Source: Selenomonadaceae bacterium (GTDB taxonomy: Bacteria > Bacillota > Negativicutes > Selenomonadales > Selenomonadaceae). From it: DNA of 64,000 bases. A program made the position numbers and the translations under genes. The DNA is taken from positions 1-64,000 of the forward strand of contig JAFWFO010000014.1 of the NCBI GenBank assembly GCA_017515635.1, written 5' to 3'. Of the stretch, positions 9,101 through 20,033 are shown piece after piece; position 1 is the first letter of the stretch, and every line of letters begins with the position of its first letter. The notes under the pieces were generated by a model, which was not told where the DNA came from, did no database searches, and worked only from the letters and a program-made list of their open reading frames with translations.

Positions 9101-9250
9101 GGACATTGAATATTTCGCGGAATCATCGCCGGCGTTATTTATTTCCTGCCCCGTAATGATTTTCGTAAAATCGCGAACGGTGTCTTTGATGTTGCGGTTG
9201 AGTTCGCCCATAGAAATTCGCATGTCCTGACTGCTTATAACCATTGCCAC
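6116..9250 (-). CDS. Giant flagellin with lysine-rich C-terminal tail (1044 aa)
   Basis: N-terminal D0/D1 is recognisable but diverged (ELNRNIKDTVRDFTKIITGQ, then NNAGDDSAKYSMSEKM). The C-terminal D0 helix ends around TMLAQATQNASKIIELLDRS. Flagellins normally stop here; this one continues about 95 residues with repeats such as TDKKSVAT, TDKKFAVT, VVTDKKA and ends NSGKK. The tail is rich in Lys, Ser, Ala and Asp and resembles histone-H1-like tails. The start GTG at 9250 has AAAGGAG 9 nt upstream. The central region is homologous in plan to the downstream flagellin. Its diverged N-terminus and tail suggest a minor or specialised filament subunit rather than the major flagellin (inference). Confidence 0.9.
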   Translation of the reverse strand: MAMVISSQDMRISMGELNRNIKDTVRDFTKIITGQEINNAGDDSAKYSMSEKMRAKIRALEQGQQNAQNGMVMLTIAQEGIQEQLDILKTIKLRALQAADASASDDDRQWLQKEIEDGFKQIDDIAYDIELNGINLLTGNVPIRETAVGWKLLLTPQILEDSDMNLINDAYSQLDGLEGPFDTFTRYQSVDTTVSALLGNDSSVNLSGGADGTSAVFETTFNTNSASDLAGKGFRLLSYNDRGSYNYAYYAIIDSSDSTKYNTGSFNTIDIAGLDMNGAVQAIASKINSAQGNYVTASANGTTLQFTPKNAQSESNYASITGYGTGDSYSGQTTGREGATAIGLGNLKTSGGTNPQYERVWVDDYINPNTDEFVAGHYENKKISDGTKASLNFSVANATAGSGFSFGGRLIKFVDGNSSPTNSNGVTKVGLNYNGSISVSGFSMQLRNGQISITANNVGTAYNNYAVGDGFAEIAPSQGTLTGHGLGSLSTITTRVVEGVDGQRATYDIDLTEYDTTDSGKLEDFIDQLLNNSLRLNYRTSAASNIFSTQIFEFIDMANPQSLNAMTKIDNSTPIDVNSLRTAVQGGTTIADAFINLIKPKNSRFSTVTEDGKKILRVTSTAKGVYGNSDSLETKADQLSHYTLDFKAWAQENAGAASKNITRYLDGKGFRFYCATDTEHWFNFVFTSGEDEDTRPTGISGAHLETIPIDISELKDDPTLSDPDTLAKRLVEIIYEQGQPHLIADNHNLYFAMDADEGKLTVYDARKEDVLLSPDRYPNAREMGAKIGDGVLDDVQKTTVTVAANQRQLAIQHTDYSSQNILLHIPQTTINHIFSLDPDWPDYSLFNVTTQAGRNYLLGKTNSGNSSSAALNKGLEYLFNALTTVSAQNSMVRIANESLFTNYENEIAAESKIRDSDIAKSFVDFTKSNMLAKAAETMLAQATQNASKIIELLDRSKPAADKKSVATDKKFAVTDQKPAADKNSVVTDKKAVVTDKKFSDKKSALLGQIGAFTTQRNQNGKKNSSAQKSSTDKKSATQKNSGKK

Positions 9251-9284
9251 CGTCTGTCACTCCTTTGACTGATTCTTTTCATTA

Positions 9285-9290
9285 ATTATA
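9285..9290 (-). promoter_or_regulatory. Possible -10 box upstream of the flagellin pair
   Basis: A TATAAT on the minus strand lies about 35 nt before the GTG start. No convincing sigma-A -35 box or sigma-28 element (TAAA plus CGATAA at normal spacing) could be found, though TAAA and CGATA occur nearby at too short a distance. Confidence 0.25.
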
Positions 9291-9355
9291 TCGAATGAAA
9301 GATTTTACGTCGACAAGAAATTTTGCCTTCGCGTGAAAAATTTTTTCGGCGGTGT

Positions 9356-9383
9356 TTGATTCGCCGTGCCGATTGGTTATAAT
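9356..9383 (+). promoter_or_regulatory. Sigma-A promoter of the acetyltransferase gene
   Basis: TTGATT (9356-9361), 16-nt spacer, TATAAT (9378-9383), 28 nt upstream of the start codon with GGAGG between. Confidence 0.6.
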
Positions 9384-9411
9384 GGTGAAAAATTTTTGGA
9401 GGCGAACAACC

Positions 9412-9990
9412 TTGACTGAAAAAGAAAAAATGCTCGCGGGGCAGTGGTACGACGCGAACTTCGACAAAGATTTGATGGCACAGCGTGTGGCCGTGAAAGA
9501 TTTGTGTTTGGAATTTAATTCGACGTCGATGAAAAACTTAAGCGAACGTCGGGAACTTTTGCAAAAAATTTTGCCGCATGTCAACGTTGACGCCGTGGAA
9601 ATTCTGTCGCCGTTCATGGTCGATTACGGTTATAACGTTTTACTCGGCGCGGGAACTTTTTTGAATCACAACTGTTATTTGATGGACTGCGCGAAAATTT
9701 CTCTCGGCAAAAAAGTTTTCGTCGGCCCGAATTGCAACTTTTACACGGCGATTCATCCGCTCGACAAAGTTCAGCGCGCCAGAGGTTTGGAAATTGCCAA
9801 GCCGATTGAAATTGGCGACGACGTTTGGATTGGCGGCGACGTGACGATTTTGCCGGGCGTGAAAATCGGGAGCGGCTCGGTTATCGGCGCGAAATCTTTG
9901 GTGACGCGTGACATTCCCGAAAATGTTTTGGCGTTCGGAAATCCCTGCCGTGTCGTTGAACAAATCGGTTCGGAGACTCTGCTCGTATGA
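9412..9990 (+). CDS. Sugar O-acetyltransferase (maltose/galactoside acetyltransferase family)
   Basis: 192 residues from the TTG at 9412 (GGAGG 9 nt upstream). It begins MTEKEKMLAGQWYDANFD, the classic mac-domain start of Maa/LacA/NodL enzymes. A left-handed beta-helix of hexapeptide repeats follows, with the motif NFYTAIHPLD carrying the catalytic His and the acetyl-CoA-binding end GDDVWIGGDVTILPGVKIG and VTRDIPENVLAFGNPCRV. The enzyme moves acetyl from acetyl-CoA to a sugar hydroxyl in the cytoplasm. The true acceptor cannot be told from sequence. Its own promoter is visible and the chromate transporter follows after 26 nt, so read-through is likely. Confidence 0.92.
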   Translation: MTEKEKMLAGQWYDANFDKDLMAQRVAVKDLCLEFNSTSMKNLSERRELLQKILPHVNVDAVEILSPFMVDYGYNVLLGAGTFLNHNCYLMDCAKISLGKKVFVGPNCNFYTAIHPLDKVQRARGLEIAKPIEIGDDVWIGGDVTILPGVKIGSGSVIGAKSLVTRDIPENVLAFGNPCRVVEQIGSETLLV

Positions 9991-10016
9991 AGCGCGACGG
10001 AAAATTTTTTTGACAG

Positions 10017-10544
10017 TTGTTCAAGTCGACGTTTATTGTCAGCATGTTCACGGTCGGCGGCGGCTACATAATAATTCCGTTGCTCAAAGCCAAATATGTC
10101 GACGAATTTCACTGGATAAGCGACGAAGAAACTTTAAACATGGTTGCCATTGCGCAGTCGACGCCGGGCGTTATGGCGGTGAACACGGCGATAATGCTCG
10201 GCTATCGCATGGCGGGCGTTGCGGGCGCGTTGACGGGCATGTTCGCGACAGTTTTGCCGCCGCTGATAATAATCACGCTCGTTGCAACTTTTTACGACCT
10301 TGTTGCGTCAAACGAATATGTTCAGCTCGTCTTGAAGGGAATGCAATGCGGCGCGACGGCCTTGCTTTTGAACGTGGCGATTGACTTGCTCAAAAAACAG
10401 TTCTCGAAAAAACTTCTGTTGCCGATTGCGATAATTTTGGCGACCTTCGTTGCGAATTTGTTTTTCAACGTGAACATCATGTTACTCGTGGCGATTGACG
10501 GGATAATCGGCTTTTTCCTCATGCGCGACAAAAAATACGAGTGA
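10017..10544 (+). CDS. Chromate transporter family, first half-size subunit
   Basis: 175 residues, starting at a TTG at 10017 with an in-frame stop two codons upstream. It shows the CHR-domain signature FTVGGGYIIIPLL, then STPGVMAVNTAIMLGYRMAG, and about five to six hydrophobic segments. Half-size CHR proteins normally work as pairs encoded by adjacent genes; the partner here is at 11152, with two unrelated genes between. The N-terminus is a few residues shorter than usual and the ribosome site is weak, so the start is uncertain. Activity on chromate is assumed from the family name only. Confidence 0.85.
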   Translation: MFKSTFIVSMFTVGGGYIIIPLLKAKYVDEFHWISDEETLNMVAIAQSTPGVMAVNTAIMLGYRMAGVAGALTGMFATVLPPLIIITLVATFYDLVASNEYVQLVLKGMQCGATALLLNVAIDLLKKQFSKKLLLPIAIILATFVANLFFNVNIMLLVAIDGIIGFFLMRDKKYE

Positions 10545-10555
10545 GGCGAAAAATT

Positions 10556-10927
10556 TTGGACAATATCAGATGGAAAGTTACCGATCCGCTCGGAAATGAA
10601 ATTTTCTTGATCAAAAAAGTTTACAACGATCACATTTGCGGCGACCACGCGGACAACGACAGCGAAGTTCGCAAAAGTCTTGAGGAGCATGTTAAATACT
10701 CTATCGAACACCCGCGTTTTATCGTCAAGGCTCCGGATTTTGAAGGACGGCGCGTATATCTCGATTTGGCTGACATAGCTCGCGAAGACCGCATACATGT
10801 TCGCCCGCTGTTCATTGTGACGGAAGCAGACGGCAAAATTGTCACGTGGTTTGCAAAACGTTCCATGAATATCAAAGTTCCACAAGACGGAGGGATTATC
10901 TATGACGAACGGACACATCGTCTATAA
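10556..10927 (+). CDS. BECR-fold nuclease-like protein, candidate toxin
   Basis: 123 residues from the TTG at 10556 (GAGG 9 nt upstream). The pattern VYNDHICGDH, VKYSIEHPRFIVKAP, RVYLDL and a closing strand RPLFIVTEADGKIVTWFAKR follows the layout of the phage barnase/EndoU/colicin/RelE (BECR) nuclease-like families: an H-rich first helix, an HP motif, and two final strands with an aromatic and basic residue. The gene overlaps the next by 26 nt. The pair sits between two chromate-transporter halves and looks like an inserted toxin-antitoxin cassette. The fold assignment is by pattern, not by search. Confidence 0.45.
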   Translation: MDNIRWKVTDPLGNEIFLIKKVYNDHICGDHADNDSEVRKSLEEHVKYSIEHPRFIVKAPDFEGRRVYLDLADIAREDRIHVRPLFIVTEADGKIVTWFAKRSMNIKVPQDGGIIYDERTHRL

Positions 10928-11138
10928 ATACGACGCAAGCTCTGACGTTATGCACGTATTTTTGGACAACTACAAAGACGCCGAATCAAATTGGTACGTT
11001 GCCGACGACATCAACGGCGACTATCGTCTTAATGAAGTTCGCGACGAACGCAATGAAGCTTTGGTCGGCTTTTTGATTCTGGATTATCGCCGCAACAAGC
11101 CCGAATTGGTCAAACGTTATCCCGAATATTTTTTCTGA
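10902..11138 (+). CDS. DUF2283-like small protein, candidate antitoxin
   Basis: 78 residues. The opening HIVYKYDASSDVMHVFL and the later EALVGFLILDYR match the DUF2283 pattern (K/I-x-YD-xxxDxxxI-x-L, then a strand ending in a hydrophobic-LD motif). DUF2283 proteins are often encoded beside small nuclease-like proteins. The start lies inside the preceding gene, behind GGAGGGAT, giving translational coupling. A stop-to-start gap of 13 nt separates it from the second chromate subunit. Antitoxin function is inferred from size, overlap and neighbour. Confidence 0.45.
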   Translation: MTNGHIVYKYDASSDVMHVFLDNYKDAESNWYVADDINGDYRLNEVRDERNEALVGFLILDYRRNKPELVKRYPEYFF

Positions 11139-11151
11139 CGGAGGAATTCTT

Positions 11152-11718
11152 TTGATTTACTGGTTGCTGTTTTTCGAGTTCGCGAAAATCAGTTTGGTAT
11201 GCGTCGGCGGCGGTTACGCGTCAATGCCGTTGATTCAAGCGGCGGTTGTCGATACGTATCACTGGCTGAGTTTAAGCGAATTCATTGACATATTCACGAT
11301 TTCGCAGATGACGCCCGGCCCGATCGGTATTAACGCGGCGACTTTTGCCGGCATGAAAATCGCGGGTATCGGCGGGGCGATTTGCGCAACGATGGGTTTC
11401 GTCACGCCGAGTATTTTTCTGTGCATTGCGTTGGCAAAAATAATTTTTAAGTACGGCGACTTGGGCGCGATTCACGGCATTTTGAACGGCCTGCGTCCTG
11501 CGGTTATGGCGTTGATTGCGGCGGCGTGCGTGAGTTTCGTTTTGCTTGCGGTGTGGAATGCGGACAAAATTCCCAACAATTTTTTGACGACGTTCGATTG
11601 GAAAGGCGCGGTAATTTTAATCGGTGCACTTGTTTCCGTCCGAATGAAAATCGGCGTGATAAAAGTTTTATTGGCAAGCGGCGTTGCAGGTTTGATTTTG
11701 GGTTTGCTGGTAAAATGA
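11152..11718 (+). CDS. Chromate transporter family, second half-size subunit
   Basis: 188 residues from a TTG at 11152, with GGAGG 9 nt upstream. The CHR signature is VCVGGGYASMPLI, followed by ISQMTPGPIGINAATFAG and a Gly-rich membrane segment. It is the partner of the protein at 10017; in other genomes the two genes are usually adjacent or fused. Both are predicted integral membrane proteins. The gene ends in a short hydrophobic stretch LLASGVAGLILGLLVK. Confidence 0.87.
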   Translation: MIYWLLFFEFAKISLVCVGGGYASMPLIQAAVVDTYHWLSLSEFIDIFTISQMTPGPIGINAATFAGMKIAGIGGAICATMGFVTPSIFLCIALAKIIFKYGDLGAIHGILNGLRPAVMALIAAACVSFVLLAVWNADKIPNNFLTTFDWKGAVILIGALVSVRMKIGVIKVLLASGVAGLILGLLVK

Positions 11719-11745
11719 CGAAAAATTTTTGGCAGGTGATTTTGT

Positions 11746-11823
11746 TTGGGTGACTTGATAATTTTGATTATGCTCGTGTGCATAGTTTTTTACGCGTTCG
11801 GCGACGATATTTTTTCGGAATAA
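11746..11823 (+). CDS. Small single-pass membrane peptide (25 aa)
   Basis: TTG start at 11746 preceded by AGGTGA. The peptide begins MGDLIILIMLVCIVFYAF and ends GDDIFSE, i.e. one membrane span and an acidic tail. It lies 27 nt after the second chromate subunit and directly before a strong terminator, so it is the last cistron of that operon. It may be a small accessory subunit. It is less toxin-like than the other two small peptides because its tail is acidic. Confidence 0.4.
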   Translation: MGDLIILIMLVCIVFYAFGDDIFSE

Positions 11824-11854
11824 AAAATCCCGACTTCGGTCGGGAAATTTTTTT
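11822..11854 (+). terminator. Intrinsic terminator of the chromate operon
   Basis: TCCCGAC-TTCG-GTCGGGA hairpin with a UUCG tetraloop, followed by AATTTTTTTT. The flanking A-run makes it potentially bidirectional. Confidence 0.9.
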
Positions 11855-11868
11855 GTTGCGCGGCATAG

Positions 11869-11896
11869 TTGACAAAATTTACTTGCGTCGTATAAT
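11869..11896 (+). promoter_or_regulatory. Consensus sigma-A promoter
   Basis: TTGACA and TATAAT are both perfect matches, separated by 16 nt. It drives the small Cys-rich gene at 11941. Confidence 0.85.
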
Positions 11897-11940
11897 CCTT
11901 CACTAATCGAGGCTAAAAAATTTTTAGGAGGTTGATAACT

Positions 11941-12135
11941 ATGCAAAACTTTGACACAGATTTTTTTGACTTCAATAATACCGACAACTTCAAACCCCCT
12001 GAAGAAGAATTTCCCGATGTATGTTGCCGCGAATGCAAAAACAGTTCGTGGAATGCGCAAAGAAATTTGTTTCAATGTTCGTGTCATGAAATTTTGGTTG
12101 TCGGCGAAGATTCTTGCGACGAGGCGGAAAATTAA
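11941..12135 (+). CDS. Small acidic cysteine-rich protein (64 aa)
   Basis: The ATG at 11941 has AGGAGG 9 nt upstream and a consensus promoter. The first half is acidic and Phe/Asn/Asp-rich (NFDTDFFDFNNTDNFKPP). The second half carries five cysteines: CCREC, CSC and one isolated Cys near the end. That spacing could hold one metal ion, as in a rubredoxin-like knuckle or zinc ribbon. I do not recognise the family. The strong promoter and ribosome site suggest high expression. Confidence 0.6.
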   Translation: MQNFDTDFFDFNNTDNFKPPEEEFPDVCCRECKNSSWNAQRNLFQCSCHEILVVGEDSCDEAEN

Positions 12136-12205
12136 CGTCAAGGCAACTTCAAAAAAATTTTCCCGCGTGATATAATGCCGCAAATGTTTGAAAGGAGTTG
12201 TTATC

Positions 12206-12931
12206 TTGAAGGTTGGTAAAATTTTTTCGATTGCGTTGTTGGCGGCATTGCTTGTCGTCGTGCCCGTCCACGCGCAAAAATCCGCGTCGCCCGATGATTC
12301 GTCGGGTTTCGTCGTGCTGTCGGAAGTTGTGCCCGATATTATCCAAGAGATTCGATATTTTTCAACTTATAATTTTGTCGGCGAAAGAATTGACGGTTAC
12401 GAGCAACCTTGCGCGTTGATGACCCGCGAGGCCGCCGAGGCGTTGAAGGCAGTTTCAGATGACGTGATGAAATACGGCTATCGGCTCAAAATTTACGACG
12501 CTTACCGTCCGCAAATGGCGGTAGATCATTTCGTTCGTTGGGCTCAAGACGTCGGCGATGTTCGCATGAAAAAATATTTCTATCCGAAGGTCGACAAGTC
12601 GCGCCTGTTCGACGAAGAATATATTATGGAAAAATCCGGTCATACTCGCGGTTCGACGGTTGACTTAACGCTGTTCGACATGAAGACCGGCAAGGAAGTC
12701 GACATGGGCGGCACGTTCGATTGGTTCGGCATTGAATCGCACCCCGATTACGTCGGCAAGCTCACAAAGACGCAACTTAAAAATCGGAAGTTTTTGCGCG
12801 ACGCGATGCTTCGCCACGGATTCAAGCCGCTTGATAGCGAATGGTGGCATTTCACGCTGAAAGACGAGCCGTATCCCGATACGTACTTTACTTTCCCCGT
12901 CACCGACTTAAGACTTAAACAAGCCGCTTAA
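12206..12931 (+). CDS. D-alanyl-D-alanine dipeptidase, VanX/DdpX family, exported
   Basis: 241 residues from the TTG at 12206 (AAAGGAG 8 nt upstream). Residues 1-25 form a signal peptide (KIFSIALLAALLVVVPVHAQ). The zinc site is SGHTRGSTVDLTLFD (SxHxxGxAxD type, around residues 145-158) and EWWHF near residue 212, with the catalytic Glu and third His ligand; the arginine region YDAYRPQMAVDHF is also kept. The enzyme cleaves D-Ala-D-Ala. With an export signal and no vanA/vanH genes nearby, a role in recycling wall dipeptide outside the cytoplasm is likelier than glycopeptide resistance (inference). Confidence 0.9.
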   Translation: MKVGKIFSIALLAALLVVVPVHAQKSASPDDSSGFVVLSEVVPDIIQEIRYFSTYNFVGERIDGYEQPCALMTREAAEALKAVSDDVMKYGYRLKIYDAYRPQMAVDHFVRWAQDVGDVRMKKYFYPKVDKSRLFDEEYIMEKSGHTRGSTVDLTLFDMKTGKEVDMGGTFDWFGIESHPDYVGKLTKTQLKNRKFLRDAMLRHGFKPLDSEWWHFTLKDEPYPDTYFTFPVTDLRLKQAA

Positions 12932-13087
12932 ATTTTTCAAGCAACTTGACAATCTGTGATACCATCTCGGAAATGTTTTTCGAGGCGGTTTCTTTTTGCA
13001 TTGCTTGCGACAAAGTCACGGGCGAACGTTATCTCAACAAAAAGCTGTTCGAAGTATCGGGGATAAAAATTTTTGTCGACGTAAATT

Positions 13088-17337
<4,250 letters not shown>

Positions 17338-17394
17338 AAGAGCGTCCTCCTTTCGTCTTTAGCAATTATATCGTCAAAAAAGTTTTTCGCAACT

Positions 17395-18261
17395 TTATAT
17401 TTGGTCAATTACAGAGCTTTTGAAACCAAAAATCACGCGTTCAATGCCCGATAAGTCATTTAAAATTTCTATGTCGACGAAATTTGCGCGTTCAAAAAGA
17501 TTTTTGACTGCCGACGCTTGATTTATTCCGATTTCGACCGCCAAAAGTCCTCCGTCACGCAAAAATTTTGGTGCGTCAGAAATTATTCGCCGATAAAAAT
17601 CTAAGCCGTCATTTCCGCCGTCAAGTGCAAGTTTCGGCTCCGTTTGAACTTCAGTTTGCAAAGTTTTTAAATCATTTGTCGGGATATATGGCGGGTTTGA
17701 GACAATCGCGTCGAAAATTTTTCCTTCGAGCGGATCAAATAAGTTTCCGCAAAAAAATTCGGCTCTGTCGTCGACGTGAAACTTTTGCGCGTTGAATTTC
17801 GCCACGTCCAAAGCATTTTCCGAAATATCGACGGCACAAGCCCGCACATTTTTGACGAATTTTAAAATCGAAATGCAAATCGCTCCGCTTCCGGTGCCCA
17901 AATCTGCAAAAAATCCTCCGCCGATTGAACGCAAAAATTCTCCGACGAATTCTGTCAAAATTTCTGTATCGGGGCGCGGAATCAAAACATTTTCGTTGAC
18001 GGAAAATTTCAGTCCCATAAATTCACGCGTGCCGGTTAAATAAGCGACGGGAATTCCTTCGAGCCGACGATTTATCAGTTCATTGAATCGCAAAATTGAT
18101 TCGAGTGGCAAAATTTTATCTGCGTCGATATAAAAATCCAACCTTCGACAATTCAGCACGTGCGCCAACAAAATTTCTGCGTCAAGGCGTGGTGAATCGA
18201 TTTTTTTTGCGTCGAGACGTTCAGTCGCCGATTTTAAAACTTCAAACACGGATTTTGTCAT
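17395..18261 (-). CDS. prmC: Peptide chain release factor N5-glutamine methyltransferase
   Basis: 288 residues, the normal PrmC length. The N-terminal helical domain (LDAEILLAHVLNCRRLDFY) precedes a SAM-binding domain with FADLGTGSGAICISIL and the signature IVSNPPYIP that binds the release-factor glutamine. It methylates the GGQ glutamine of RF1/RF2. GGAGG sits 8 nt before the ATG. No prfA gene is adjacent in this window; the neighbours are a PIN/TRAM protein gene and pcrA. Confidence 0.96.
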   Translation of the reverse strand: MTKSVFEVLKSATERLDAKKIDSPRLDAEILLAHVLNCRRLDFYIDADKILPLESILRFNELINRRLEGIPVAYLTGTREFMGLKFSVNENVLIPRPDTEILTEFVGEFLRSIGGGFFADLGTGSGAICISILKFVKNVRACAVDISENALDVAKFNAQKFHVDDRAEFFCGNLFDPLEGKIFDAIVSNPPYIPTNDLKTLQTEVQTEPKLALDGGNDGLDFYRRIISDAPKFLRDGGLLAVEIGINQASAVKNLFERANFVDIEILNDLSGIERVIFGFKSSVIDQI

Positions 18262-18294
18262 TAAAATTACCTCCGAAACGATTTTAGCAAAAAA

Positions 18295-18330
18295 ATTCCC
18301 CGCCGATTGCCGACGAGGAAAAATTTTTTA
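18295..18330 (-). terminator. Terminator between the PIN/TRAM gene and prmC
   Basis: An imperfect hairpin (TTCCTCGTCGGC-AATC-GGCGGGGAA on the minus strand) flanked by A- and T-runs lies between the two genes. It should end transcription of the upstream minus-strand gene. Confidence 0.6.
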
Positions 18331-18343
18331 TTTCGATTGGGTA

Positions 18344-19576
18344 TTATCTGGGTTTTGCGAAAATCATTCTGCCGGCCGACGTTTGCAGTGCCGAAGTGAC
18401 TTCGACGGAAATTGTGCGGCTCAAGTAGCGGTGACCGTTTTCGATAACAATCATCGTGCCATCATCGAGATACGCGACGCCTTGACCGGGTTCCTTGCCG
18501 TCCTTGACGACCTGCACGCGCATTGTTTCGCCGGGAATAACGACGGGTTTAACGGCGTTCGACAATTCGTTAATGTTCAAAACGCTGACGCCGCGCAGTT
18601 GAGCGACTTTGTTAAGGTTGAAATCGTTCGTGATAATTTTTCCGCCGAGTTTTTGAGCTAAACGGACAAGTTTTGAATCGACTTCGTTAATGTCGTCAAA
18701 ATCAACGTTCATAATTTCGACTTCAAGCCCCGAATTTTCGTCACGAATTTTTTTCAGCACGTCAAGCCCGCGACGCCCGCGAACTCTGCGCAAAGTGTCG
18801 GACGAATCGGCAATGTGTTGAAGTTCTTCGAGCACGAAAACGGGAATTAACAGCGTGCCTTCGAGAAAACCGGTTTTGCAAATATCGGCAATGCGCCCGT
18901 CGATTATAACGTTCGTGTCGAGGAGTTTGTAATTTTTGTCTTTGTCCTCTTGAAGTTTGACGAGATTAACTTTTGCCTTTTCTGCGGGCGGATTTTCTTC
19001 CTGCGACGGCGTTTCGGAAGTTTTTTCGACTTCAGCGACAGGAATTTTATCTTTCGGAACTTTTTCGGGTTCACGACTGCGCAAAATTTCCTTCAACATG
19101 TGCGGAATAAATGCGAAACTGCCCGAAATTTCCTTACGCTTTTTGATTGTGATACGAATGCCGAGATAACCGAGCACGATGCTGAAAATGACGGGGATAT
19201 AGTCTCCGACGAGCGGAATGCGGGCAAATGCGCTGCCCAATAAGTTCGCGATTATAAGTCCGATAGCCAAACCCGACGCGCCGGCGATAACGTCGTTGAT
19301 CGGCATTTTGCTGAGCTGTTTTTCAACAAAAGCCGTGAATTTTCCGAGCTTGCCGATTAAAAACGGCGAAATAAGCATTCCGACGACGATACCGATTGCC
19401 GCGCCCGCCAAAATGCACAGGAGACTTGCCAAAGTCAGCTCAAAAATCCCCGTGTCCGCTTGAAAGAATTCCGGATTGAGATACGTGACCAAAAGCGGGC
19501 TTGCCAAATGGAAACCTGCCGCGCCGACGATTGCGCAAGTCAACGTAATGAAAAATTTCATCACTCTGTCAAGCAT
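18344..19576 (-). CDS. Membrane-anchored PIN/TRAM-domain protein, YacL family
   Basis: 410 residues. Residues 1-145 hold about four membrane segments (ITLTCAIVGAAGF, ASLLCILAGAAIGIVVGML, IAGASGLAIGLIIANLLG, PVIFSIVLGYLGI). A charged Glu/Lys/Pro-rich linker follows, then a PIN nuclease domain with LLDTNVIIDGRIADI, the acidic IITNDFNLNKVA and a C-terminal TRAM RNA-binding domain (GETMRVQVVKDGKEPGQGVA). It matches YacL of Firmicutes, predicted to be a membrane-tethered RNase whose substrate is unknown. ATG start with GGAGGTG. The linker of about 50 residues is somewhat longer than I would expect for the family. Confidence 0.92.
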   Translation of the reverse strand: MLDRVMKFFITLTCAIVGAAGFHLASPLLVTYLNPEFFQADTGIFELTLASLLCILAGAAIGIVVGMLISPFLIGKLGKFTAFVEKQLSKMPINDVIAGASGLAIGLIIANLLGSAFARIPLVGDYIPVIFSIVLGYLGIRITIKKRKEISGSFAFIPHMLKEILRSREPEKVPKDKIPVAEVEKTSETPSQEENPPAEKAKVNLVKLQEDKDKNYKLLDTNVIIDGRIADICKTGFLEGTLLIPVFVLEELQHIADSSDTLRRVRGRRGLDVLKKIRDENSGLEVEIMNVDFDDINEVDSKLVRLAQKLGGKIITNDFNLNKVAQLRGVSVLNINELSNAVKPVVIPGETMRVQVVKDGKEPGQGVAYLDDGTMIVIENGHRYLSRTISVEVTSALQTSAGRMIFAKPR

Positions 19577-19667
19577 AAGTTCACCTCCAATACAATTTTC
19601 GCGGCAAAGTCTAACATGTTTTCATGAAATTTTTATGAGCGGCATTTTTGGGGCGCGTGAAACTGCG

Positions 19668-19695
19668 TTGACGAAAAAATTTTTTCTGTTATCAT
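19668..19695 (+). promoter_or_regulatory. Promoter of the second small toxin-like gene
   Basis: TTGACG (19668-19673), 16-nt spacer, TATCAT (19690-19695), about 60 nt before the start codon. It is divergent from the YacL-like gene. Confidence 0.6.
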
Positions 19696-19755
19696 AAATT
19701 CGCTGTCGCTACCTCTGAGTTCACGCTTTTTTGACTTGGGAGGGAGGTGATTTGG

Positions 19756-19833
19756 ATGGAAGACATACTCGTTTCACTGCTCGTGAGTGTGGTCGGGACG
19801 CTTATTGCCGACTACATCAAGAAGTTCTTCTGA
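19756..19833 (+). CDS. Fst/Ldr-like small hydrophobic peptide, candidate type I toxin (25 aa)
   Basis: ATG at 19756 with GGGAGGTGA 5 nt upstream. The 25-residue peptide starts MEDILVSLLVSVVGTLIA and ends DYIKKFF: a short acidic N-terminus, a membrane helix, and a basic C-terminus. This is the plan of the Fst/Ldr toxin superfamily. It has its own promoter, a strong terminator 58 nt downstream, and a convergent promoter on the other strand (19985-20013) entering the same terminator. The call is by architecture. Confidence 0.6.
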   Translation: MEDILVSLLVSVVGTLIADYIKKFF

Positions 19834-19884
19834 TCGGCGACAGTCGATAAGACCCGCCCGCTAATCGGAGTCATCAACCGATTA

Positions 19885-19978
19885 TGGCAAAACGAAAACC
19901 CCCGCACGGTTCATCACGCCGACGGGGGTTTTCGTTCGGTGATTCTGAATTTCAGACATACTCGTATAGTTTTCTCGC
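19885..19978 (-). ncRNA. Candidate antisense antitoxin RNA of the second locus
   Basis: From the minus-strand promoter at 19985-20013 a transcript would start near 19978 and run into the hairpin at 19936-19891, which is followed by TTTTG on that strand. The RNA would pair with the toxin mRNA's terminator region, as RNAI/RNAII of the par/Fst system do. It may extend further into the toxin gene if termination is weak. Confidence 0.4.
19891..19936 (+). terminator. Strong, possibly bidirectional terminator
   Basis: A perfect 14-bp stem, AACGAAAACCCCCG at 19891-19904 with CGGGGGTTTTCGTT at 19923-19936, around an 18-nt loop. T-rich sequence follows on both strands. Shared by the toxin mRNA and the opposing transcript. 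Confidence 0.8.
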
Positions 19979-19984
19979 GCTCAA

Positions 19985-20013
19985 AATATATCACAGCCCA
20001 AAATTTTTTGCAA
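19985..20013 (-). promoter_or_regulatory. Convergent promoter facing the toxin gene
   Basis: On the minus strand TTGCAA (20008-20013) is separated by 17 nt from TATATT (19985-19990). It lies just downstream of the coaBC stop codon, where no protein gene needs a promoter. Confidence 0.5.
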
Positions 20014-20033
20014 ATTTTTTTATCAAAAAACGT

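Noticed and set aside
3101..9250. Flagellinolysin-type protease domain inside the giant flagellins
   Set aside because: No HExxH motif occurs in either central domain.
9251..9411. Sigma-28 promoter for the flagellins
   Set aside because: TAAA and CGATA elements are present but their spacing is about five bases too short.
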